Below the pieces are notes generated by a model, which worked only from the letters and a program-made list of their open reading frames with translations, searched no databases and was not told the origin of the DNA. Positions 1 to 6,339 of a stretch of 8,779 bases of DNA are shown piece after piece. A program made the position numbers and the translations under genes. This DNA is from Acidobacteriota bacterium (GTDB lineage Bacteria > Actinomycetota > Actinomycetes > Actinomycetales > Micrococcaceae): assembly GCA_019352125.1 (NCBI GenBank), contig JABBNV010000078.1, forward strand, positions 1,653 to 10,431, read 5' to 3'. Position 1 is the first letter of the stretch. Every line of letters starts with the position of its first letter.

Positions 1-2183
1 GTGTACAGCCGGTTGACGTAGTCCTGCACCATTCGGGTGGCGGAGACCGCGGGCCCCAGGGCAGACAGCGTGTGTTTGATCATGGAAATCCAGTGAGTGG
101 GCAGGGACTCTGCGGCGGCTGTAGAAGGGCCCGCCGCGCCCGCACCCTCGGACACTGTAGTCCCGTAGAAGCGAGGCGCCACCTGCGTCTCCAGCAGCTC
201 GTAGAGTGCTGCTGCCTCGATGTCATCGCGTTCTTCGGGTGAGGCTCCGTTGTTGGCCGTCGGAATGGCCCAACCGTTTTCTCCGTCGTACAGTTCGTCC
301 CACCAGCCGTCCATGACCGAGAGGTTGAGGGAACCGTTGATGGCGGCCTTCATTCCCGAAGTTCCGCAGGCCTCGAGCGGACGCAATGGGTTGTTCAGCC
401 AAACATCGCAGCCTGGGAACAGAGTCCGTGCCATGCCAATGTCGTAGTTGGGCAGGAAGGCAATCCGGTGGCGTACTTCCGGGTCGTCCGTAAAGCGCAC
501 CAGATCCTGAATCATCTTCTTGCCTGCATCATCAGCGGGGTGCGATTTACCGGCAATGACCAGCTGGATAGGGTGCTCCGGGTGCAGCAGGAGTGCCTTG
601 AGCCGCGCAGGATCGCGCAGCATCAGGGTCAGCCGCTTGTAGGTAGGAACACGTCGCGCAAAGCCGATGGTGAGGACGTCGGGATCAAGAATGGAATTTG
701 TCCACGCTAGCTCCGCATCCGCAGCGCCGCGCTTCTTCCAGGATGCGCGTACCCGACGTCGTACGTCCTCCACGAGTGCCATACGCAGGCTGCGGCGTAA
801 CTCCCAGACATCTCTATCGGAGACGTCGTACACCTTGCTCCAGCCCGGTCCATCCAGCACCTCGGCGCCTAGGCGGTCCTTGGCCAATTGACTGAGCTGC
901 GGGTCAACCCAAGTTGGTACGTGCACACCATTCGTGACGGAGGTAATGGGAACTTCGTCATGATCAAAGCCCTCCCACAGACCGGCAAACATTTCGCGCG
1001 ATACCACGCCGTGCAGCTTTGCCACGCCGTTGGCGCGCTGAGCGAGCCGCAGGCCCATCACAGCCATGTTGAACACGGAAGGATCGCCGTGCTGGTAATT
1101 CTCTGCGCCCAGTGCGAGCACACGCTCCAACGAAACCCCGGGAGCCAGCCCGGCCTCGAAGAAGTGGCGGATCTGGCTGGCGGGGAAGCGATCGATTCCG
1201 GCCGGAACCGGTGTGTGGGTGGTAAACACCGTGGAGGCACGGCCAGCGGCCAAAGCTTCGTCAAAACTGAGCGGCTGGGCAGTGACTGCCGGGTCCATCA
1301 GCTCGCGAATACGCTCCACGCCCAGGAACCCAGCGTGTCCCTCATTGGTGTGGAACACTTCCGGGGCAGGAGTGCCTGTAAGGCGTGCGTAGACCCGCAG
1401 AGCCTTGACTCCGCCCATGCCAAGCAACAGTTCCTGCTGGAGACGGTGATCGCCACCGCCACCGTAGAGCCGGTCCGTAATCTTTCGAGCCTGCTCGTCA
1501 TTCTCCGGAACATCGGAATCAAGAAGCAGCAAGGGTACGCGGCCCACATCGGCACGCCAAACGTACGCGTGCAGCGTTCGGTCGTCGGGTAGCGGTAGCG
1601 AAACGCAGCACGGCGTGCCGTCCGCCTCGCGCAGGAGTGTCAGCGGCAGGCCATCGGGGTCCAGTACGGGGTACGTCTCCTGCTGCCACGCATCGCGGGA
1701 GAGGGACTGCTTGAAATAACCAGCCTGATAGAGCAGACCTACGCCCACCAGCTTCACGCCCAGGTCAGAAGCAGCCTTGAGGTGGTCTCCTGCGAGGATG
1801 CCCAGGCCGCCAGAGTACTGAGGAAGGACCTCGGTGATGCCAAATTCGGGGGAGAAGTACGCGATGCTGGCGGGGGCCTCGTTCCCCAGGCCCTGGAACC
1901 AGCGCGGACCGTCCAGATATGCCTGAAGGTCGTCGCTGGCGGCGGTGACCCGAGCCACCACGTCAGCGTCTTCCGCAAGGGCCTGCAGTTGTTCCCGGCC
2001 GACGGCACCGAGAAATTTCAAGGGGTCATGAGCGGATTTTTCCCATAACGCAGGGTCAAGACTGGCAAACAACTCACGGGTGGGAAGGTGCCAGGACCAG
2101 CGCAAATTAGTTGCCAGCGTGGCCAGCGGGGCAATTTGCTCGGGCAAAACGGTACGGACTGTGAATCGACGAATAGCCTTCAT
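1..2183 (-). CDS. glgP: Alpha-glucan (glycogen/maltodextrin) phosphorylase, GT35, 3' end outside window
   Basis: Releases glucose-1-phosphate from non-reducing ends of alpha-1,4-glucan using PLP and phosphate; cytosolic. I translated the frame by hand: 727 codons without a stop from the ATG at 2183 to the left edge. The N-terminus (NLRWSWH) matches the DUF3417 domain that precedes the catalytic domain in the roughly 850-residue actinobacterial type. Family motifs follow in order: GILAGDHLKAASD near residue 130, HTNEGHAGF, THTPVPAGIDRF, TNGVHVPTW, FARRVPTYKR at 508-517, and the PLP site EACGTSGMK, which puts the Schiff-base lysine at residue 612. The window cuts the gene shortly after MVQDYVNRLY, so only the C-terminal end is missing. 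An Ala/Gly/Ser-rich stretch at about residues 679-692 looks like a small insertion. No strong Shine-Dalgarno precedes the ATG. The gene is divergent from glgE, so it degrades the polymer that the opposite operon builds. Family assignment is very secure; the preferred glucan is not visible. Confidence 0.96.
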   Translation of the reverse strand, partial: MKAIRRFTVRTVLPEQIAPLATLATNLRWSWHLPTRELFASLDPALWEKSAHDPLKFLGAVGREQLQALAEDADVVARVTAASDDLQAYLDGPRWFQGLGNEAPASIAYFSPEFGITEVLPQYSGGLGILAGDHLKAASDLGVKLVGVGLLYQAGYFKQSLSRDAWQQETYPVLDPDGLPLTLLREADGTPCCVSLPLPDDRTLHAYVWRADVGRVPLLLLDSDVPENDEQARKITDRLYGGGGDHRLQQELLLGMGGVKALRVYARLTGTPAPEVFHTNEGHAGFLGVERIRELMDPAVTAQPLSFDEALAAGRASTVFTTHTPVPAGIDRFPASQIRHFFEAGLAPGVSLERVLALGAENYQHGDPSVFNMAVMGLRLAQRANGVAKLHGVVSREMFAGLWEGFDHDEVPITSVTNGVHVPTWVDPQLSQLAKDRLGAEVLDGPGWSKVYDVSDRDVWELRRSLRMALVEDVRRRVRASWKKRGAADAELAWTNSILDPDVLTIGFARRVPTYKRLTLMLRDPARLKALLLHPEHPIQLVIAGKSHPADDAGKKMIQDLVRFTDDPEVRHRIAFLPNYDIGMARTLFPGCDVWLNNPLRPLEACGTSGMKAAINGSLNLSVMDGWWDELYDGENGWAIPTANNGASPEERDDIEAAALYELLETQVAPRFYGTTVSEGAGAAGPSTAAAESLPTHWISMIKHTLSALGPAVSATRMVQDYVNRLY

Positions 2184-2340
2184 CTGCGCCACATTAGCGC
2201 ACAAAAATGCGTTTCAACCCAACCGGAAGTTTCCAACAAGTAAATGACGCCGCAACAGTCTCTGACGCGAATGCTCCGATTGCTTCCTTAGCGCTACTAA
2301 TGCATGTTTTCCTTAGCAATCTGGCGTCAATTTCGCTAAC
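2184..2340. promoter_or_regulatory. Divergent glgP/glgE promoter region
   Basis: This 157-bp gap separates two divergent genes, so both promoters, or their operators, should lie here unless a longer transcript is used. It is visibly more AT-rich than the flanking genes. I see no convincing consensus promoter. The best guess on the minus strand is TTGAAA followed by TAATGT at a short spacing of 15 bp ahead of glgP. On the plus strand TTGCTT (2280-2285) lacks a good -10 partner. Short symmetric or repeated elements are present: GGAAGTTTCC (2225-2234, arms GGAA/TTCC), TTAG-N5-CTAA (2288-2300), TGACGC at 2245-2250 and 2263-2268 with its complement GCGTCA at 2324-2329, and a 9-bp direct repeat. 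Regulatory function is inferred from position only; no specific regulator can be named. Confidence 0.5.
2284..2317 (+). repeat. 9-bp direct repeat TTCCTTAGC, 25-bp period
   Basis: TTCCTTAGC occurs at 2284-2292 and again at 2309-2317, just upstream of the glgE start. The 25-bp offset is not a whole number of helical turns (about 2.4), so two copies would not lie on the same DNA face. The repeat is exact but short and could be chance. A role as an operator or as part of a promoter is only a possibility. Confidence 0.35.
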
Positions 2341-4494
2341 GTGTCGAGAGTGAGTTCAAAAAGAGCAGCCACGTCCAGAACCTCCAAACCCCCTACCAGT
2401 GCGGCGGCACGCAAAGCTGCCGCTCCAACTCCTGAGGCCAGCAAGATCACGGCAGTACAGAGTTCAGCGCCCGCGCAATCAGTGACCGATGGCCTGCGTT
2501 TTGGCCGCTTTCCCATCACGGCGGTATCGCCCGTCATCGAAAACGGTGCCTTCGCCGCCAAGAGCATTCCTTGCGCGGACCTTGAAGTGGGGGCAACCGT
2601 CTTCCGCGAGGGCCATGACGCCCTGGGCGTAGAAGCCGTGCTCTTTGACGCGGCGGCCACGGAGCGTCAGCGTGTGCGGCTACAGCCGCAGGGTTCCGGG
2701 TTGGACCGCTGGCACGGAATCATCTCCCCAGCGTCAGAAGGCTCGTGGACTTTCAGAATTGAGGCCTTCAGCGACGATTACGGCACGTGGGAGCACAACG
2801 CAGAGGTCAAGATTGCTGCGGATGTAGATGTAGAAGTGATGCTGGCCGAGGGCACGGCGCTGCTGAGCCGGGCGGCTGCGGAACCAGCTCGCCTGGACGC
2901 GGACTCGAAGACTTTCAAGGCTGCAGCGGCACAATTGGCTGACGCGACGCTCAGCGTGCCCCAACGGCTGGGTGCTGGAACGTCCGCTGCGGTCAAGGCC
3001 GCCGTGCAGCGCCGACCCATCAAGTCCATGGTTAGCGTGAGCCCCTCCTACCCGATCGTCGTAGAGCGGCTCGCGGCTGGGTTCGGTGCCTGGTACGAGT
3101 TCTTTCCCCGCTCCGAAGGCGCTCGCAAGGATCCGGCTACCAATATGTGGACCAGCGGCAATTTCCGTACCGCTGCCAAGCGGCTGGACTCGGTGGCGCA
3201 GATGGGTTTTGACGTCATCTATCTCCCGCCCATTCACCCGATTGGAACTATCAACCGCAAGGGCCCCAACAACACCCTGGTTGCTGCTTCCACTGATCCA
3301 GGCTCGCCGTGGGCCATCGGCTCTGCCGACGGCGGCCATGACGCCATTCACCCGGACCTTGGCTCCTTTGAGGATTTTGACGCCTTTGTGAACCGTGCCG
3401 AGCAACTGGGCCTTGAAGTGGCGATTGATCTTGCCCTACAGGCCGCACCGGACCACCCATGGGCCACCAGCCACCCGGAGTGGTTCACCACCCGCGTGGA
3501 CGGCACCATCGCCTATGCGGAGAACCCGCCCAAGAAGTATCAGGATATTTACCCGCTGAACTTTGACAATGATCCGGATGGCCTGAGCCACGAGATCCTT
3601 CGCATCGTGGAGCTGTGGATCAGCCACGGCGTCAAGATCTTCAGGGTGGACAACCCGCACACCAAGCCCGTCTGGTTCTGGGAGTGGCTGATTGGCACCG
3701 TCAACGCGGCTCACCCCGAGGTGGTATTTCTCGCTGAGGCCTTTACCCGGCCGCCCATGATGCACGCTCTAGGCCGTGCGGGATTCCAGCAGTCGTACAG
3801 CTACTTCACGTGGCGCAACACCAAGGAAGAGCTGGAAGAGTACCTGACGGAAATTAGCCACGAATCAGCTGCCTTTTTCCGGCCCAACTTCTTCGTCAAC
3901 ACTCCGGACATTCTCACCGAATACTTGCAGTATGGCGGCCCGGCAGCGTTCAAAATTCGCGCTGTGCTGGCGGCCATGGGCAGCCCGCTGTGGGGTGTCT
4001 ACGCGGGGTTTGAACTCTTTGAGCACGTGGCGCGGCCCGGTGCGGAGGAGTACATAGACAATGAGAAGTTCGAATACAAGCCAAGGGATTTTGCGGCGGC
4101 CGAAGCGTCAGGCAGGTCTCTGGCTCCGTTCCTCACCTTGCTGAACAGGATCCGCAAGGAGCATCCCGCGCTCCGCGAGTTGGCCAACCTCCAGTTGCAC
4201 CGCACCTCGGATCCAGCCACCATTGCGTTCAGCAAGCACAAGAGGCGCGTGCTGGAGGACGGGACCGTTGAAAAGGATACAGTCATCGTGTTGGTCAATG
4301 TGGATCCACACAGCGCCCGGGAAGGTTCCGTCCACCTGGATCTGGCCAAACTGGAGCTGGACACGTTCAACGCAGATGGCACCTTCACGGTGGATGAACT
4401 CATTACAGGGCAGAGTTGGCAGTGGGGCGCCGAGAACTACTTCCGCTTGGACGCCCATGCGGAACCCGCTCACATTCTTCACATCAGGAGGTAA
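2341..4494 (+). CDS. glgE: Alpha-1,4-glucan:maltose-1-phosphate maltosyltransferase (GH13_3)
   Basis: Transfers maltosyl units from alpha-maltose-1-phosphate to the non-reducing end of alpha-1,4-glucan; cytosolic. The 717-residue product has an N-terminal beta-sandwich (ATVFREGHDALG near residue 85), then AWYEFFPRSEG, YLPPIHPIGT, IGSADGGHDAIHP and ENPPKKYQDIYP (N395, K398, Y400, donor-pocket positions). The retaining active site is intact: nucleophile D437 in FRVDNPHTKP, acid/base E466 in FLAEAFTRP, and D523 in NTPDIL. The spacing of these residues equals that which I recall for Streptomyces coelicolor GlgE (D394, E423, D480), with a constant offset of 43. The offset comes from an N-terminal extension of about 45 residues rich in Ala, Lys, Ser, Thr and Pro. 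The GTG at 2341 is the first start after an in-frame TAG at 2314, but it has no Shine-Dalgarno; GTG at 2350 or at 2482 (residue 48, just before the conserved part) are alternatives. First gene of the operon; treS starts 3 bp after its stop. Confidence 0.96.
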   Translation: MSRVSSKRAATSRTSKPPTSAAARKAAAPTPEASKITAVQSSAPAQSVTDGLRFGRFPITAVSPVIENGAFAAKSIPCADLEVGATVFREGHDALGVEAVLFDAAATERQRVRLQPQGSGLDRWHGIISPASEGSWTFRIEAFSDDYGTWEHNAEVKIAADVDVEVMLAEGTALLSRAAAEPARLDADSKTFKAAAAQLADATLSVPQRLGAGTSAAVKAAVQRRPIKSMVSVSPSYPIVVERLAAGFGAWYEFFPRSEGARKDPATNMWTSGNFRTAAKRLDSVAQMGFDVIYLPPIHPIGTINRKGPNNTLVAASTDPGSPWAIGSADGGHDAIHPDLGSFEDFDAFVNRAEQLGLEVAIDLALQAAPDHPWATSHPEWFTTRVDGTIAYAENPPKKYQDIYPLNFDNDPDGLSHEILRIVELWISHGVKIFRVDNPHTKPVWFWEWLIGTVNAAHPEVVFLAEAFTRPPMMHALGRAGFQQSYSYFTWRNTKEELEEYLTEISHESAAFFRPNFFVNTPDILTEYLQYGGPAAFKIRAVLAAMGSPLWGVYAGFELFEHVARPGAEEYIDNEKFEYKPRDFAAAEASGRSLAPFLTLLNRIRKEHPALRELANLQLHRTSDPATIAFSKHKRRVLEDGTVEKDTVIVLVNVDPHSAREGSVHLDLAKLELDTFNADGTFTVDELITGQSWQWGAENYFRLDAHAEPAHILHIRR
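4486..4491 (+). promoter_or_regulatory. Ribosome binding site of treS
   Basis: A perfect AGGAGG lies inside the last two codons of glgE, followed by the TAA stop, with 6 bases between it and the GTG at 4498. It decides the treS start and suggests translational coupling to glgE. Confidence 0.85.
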
Positions 4495-4497
4495 CCG

Positions 4498-6339
4498 GTG
4501 GCCTTTGCCCACAACTCGTCGTCGAGCATTTTTAACCTGAATGCTCCGGGACTGCAGCATGATCCCCACTGGTACCGCAAAGCGGTGTTCTATGAGGTGC
4601 TGGTTCGCGGATTCGCTGATGCCAATGGGGACGGTTCCGGGGATTTCTCGGGCCTGATTGACCGCCTCGACTACCTTCAGTGGCTAGGTGTGGACTGCCT
4701 GTGGCTGCCGCCGTTCTTTGACTCACCGCTGCGTGACGGTGGCTACGACATCCGGGACTACTACTCAGTGCTGGATGAGTTTGGCACCATCAGTGACTTC
4801 AAACGCCTGGTGTCCGAGGCCCACGCTCGTGGCGTGCGCGTCATTATTGACCTGCCGCTCAATCACACCTCGGATCAGCACGAATGGTTCCACGAGTCCC
4901 GTCAGCACCCTGATGGCCCGTATGGTGACTTTTATGTGTGGAGCGATACTGACGAAAAGTATGAAGATGCACGCATCATCTTCGTGGACACGGAGGAATC
5001 CAACTGGACCTTTGATCCGGTGCGCCGCCAGTTCTTCTGGCACCGCTTTTTCTCGCACCAGCCGGATCTGAACTTTGAGAATCCGAAGGTGGTGGAGGCA
5101 ATCTTTGAGGTTGTTTCCTTCTGGCTGGATCAGGGCATTGACGGCTTCCGGGCGGACGCGATTCCGTACCTTTTTGAGGAGGAAGGCACCAACTGCGAGA
5201 ACCTGCCGGCCACGCACAAGTTCCTGCGGGATCTGCGTGCCATGGTTGATCAGCATTACCCCGGCCGCGTAATCATTGCGGAGGCCAACCAGCCACCCGA
5301 AGAAGTGGTTGAGTACTTTGGTACCGCGGAGGAGCCTGAGTGCCACATGGCCTTCCACTTCCCCATCATGCCGCGGCTGTACTACGCCCTGCGGGACCAA
5401 AAAGCGGCTCCCATCATTGAAACGATGAAGGAAACGCCAGCAATCCCCAACGGTGCCCAGTGGGGTACATTCTTGCGGAACCATGATGAGTTGACACTGG
5501 AAATGGTGTCTGCGGAGGAACGCGAAGCGATGCTGGGGTGGTATGCGCCGGATTCGCGCATGCGAGCGAACGTGGGCATTCGACGTCGTCTGGCGCCTTT
5601 GCTTGATAATTCGCGTGCGGAGATGGAACTCATTAACGCCCTGTTGCTCTCCCTGCCCGGCAGCCCCTTCCTGTACTACGGGGATGAGATCGGCATGGGG
5701 GACAATATCTGGCTGGATGATCGTGATGCGTCACGTACGCCCATGCAGTGGAACCCGGACCGCAACGCTGGGTTCTCCGACGCGGATCCGGGCAAGCTGT
5801 ATCTGCCGGTGGTGCAATCGCTGGTCTATCACTACAACCACGTCAATGTGGAGGCGCAGAGTGCGCACGCCAGCTCCCTATTGCACTGGACGCGGCAAAT
5901 CCTCAATGTGCGCCGGAACCACCCGGCATTCGGTCTGGGGGAGTACCGCAACATTGAGGCAACGGCAGAATCGGTGCTGGCTTTTGTCCGTGAATTGCCG
6001 GATGGAAACCCTGAGGGTGAGCAGTCCGAGACGATTCTGTGTGTCTTCAACCTCTCACAGCACCCGGTATCCACCCGCGTGCGGATGCCTGAGTTTGCGT
6101 CGCGGGGACTGCGCGATGTGTTTGGCGGAGCAATTTTCCCCGGGATTGGCGACGACGGCGAGCTGACGTTGACCTTGGGCAGTTATGACTTCTTCTGGTT
6201 GCGACTGCGCAATGCCAGCTCCAACCCGGCTTCACCGCAAACTACTGCTATGCCGGTGCTTTCTCAGGGAATGCCAGGGATGATGCTTCCTCCGGCGCCT
6301 ACGCACCATGCTTCCGCTGGGCAGGAAGCACAATCATGA
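4498..6339 (+). CDS. treS: Maltose alpha-D-glucosyltransferase / trehalose synthase (GH13_16)
   Basis: Interconverts maltose and trehalose by intramolecular rearrangement; in the GlgE pathway it supplies maltose to the kinase. The 613-residue protein shows a complete TIM-barrel set: WYRKAVFYEV near residue 25, FADANGDGSGDFSGL, WLGVDCLWLPP, DLPLNHTSD, GFRADAIPYLFE with nucleophile D220, VIIAEANQ with acid/base E262, and FLRNHDELTLE with D330. YYGDEIGMGD and RTPMQW follow, then a C-terminal beta domain ending at SYDFFWLRL (562-570). These motifs separate it from alpha-amylase and oligo-1,6-glucosidase. The last 43 residues (571-613) form a Pro/Met/Ala-rich tail with no recognisable fold, which makes the protein slightly longer than mycobacterial TreS (about 600). 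Unlike some actinobacteria, no kinase domain is fused to its C-terminus; the kinase is the next reading frame, overlapping by 4 bases. Start: GTG at 4498 with an ideal Shine-Dalgarno. Confidence 0.96.
   Translation: MAFAHNSSSSIFNLNAPGLQHDPHWYRKAVFYEVLVRGFADANGDGSGDFSGLIDRLDYLQWLGVDCLWLPPFFDSPLRDGGYDIRDYYSVLDEFGTISDFKRLVSEAHARGVRVIIDLPLNHTSDQHEWFHESRQHPDGPYGDFYVWSDTDEKYEDARIIFVDTEESNWTFDPVRRQFFWHRFFSHQPDLNFENPKVVEAIFEVVSFWLDQGIDGFRADAIPYLFEEEGTNCENLPATHKFLRDLRAMVDQHYPGRVIIAEANQPPEEVVEYFGTAEEPECHMAFHFPIMPRLYYALRDQKAAPIIETMKETPAIPNGAQWGTFLRNHDELTLEMVSAEEREAMLGWYAPDSRMRANVGIRRRLAPLLDNSRAEMELINALLLSLPGSPFLYYGDEIGMGDNIWLDDRDASRTPMQWNPDRNAGFSDADPGKLYLPVVQSLVYHYNHVNVEAQSAHASSLLHWTRQILNVRRNHPAFGLGEYRNIEATAESVLAFVRELPDGNPEGEQSETILCVFNLSQHPVSTRVRMPEFASRGLRDVFGGAIFPGIGDDGELTLTLGSYDFFWLRLRNASSNPASPQTTAMPVLSQGMPGMMLPPAPTHHASAGQEAQS
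6323..6328 (+). promoter_or_regulatory. Ribosome binding site of the maltokinase-GlgB frame
   Basis: AGGAAG within the 3' end of treS stands 7 bases before the ATG at 6336. That ATG overlaps the treS stop (ATGA, 6336-6339), a typical arrangement for coupled translation. A second ATG at 6348 is less well placed. Confidence 0.7.

Noticed and set aside
888..1592. 234-codon plus-strand open frame inside glgP
   Set aside because: It lies exactly codon-on-codon antisense to glgP. In high-GC genes this phase is often open because it is interrupted only by sense codons TTA, CTA and TCA, which are rare. The product has no recognisable motif.
2184..2340. Riboswitch or small RNA in the divergent gap
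   Set aside because: The gap is short. I found no long stem, no poly-T terminator and no known aptamer core; only short symmetric elements.
2734..3405. 223-codon minus-strand open frame inside glgE
   Set aside because: Same codon-aligned antisense phase, over strongly conserved GlgE sequence, with no motif or ribosome binding site of note.
4765..5484. 239-codon minus-strand open frame inside treS
   Set aside because: Codon-aligned antisense of the conserved TreS barrel; explained by base composition.
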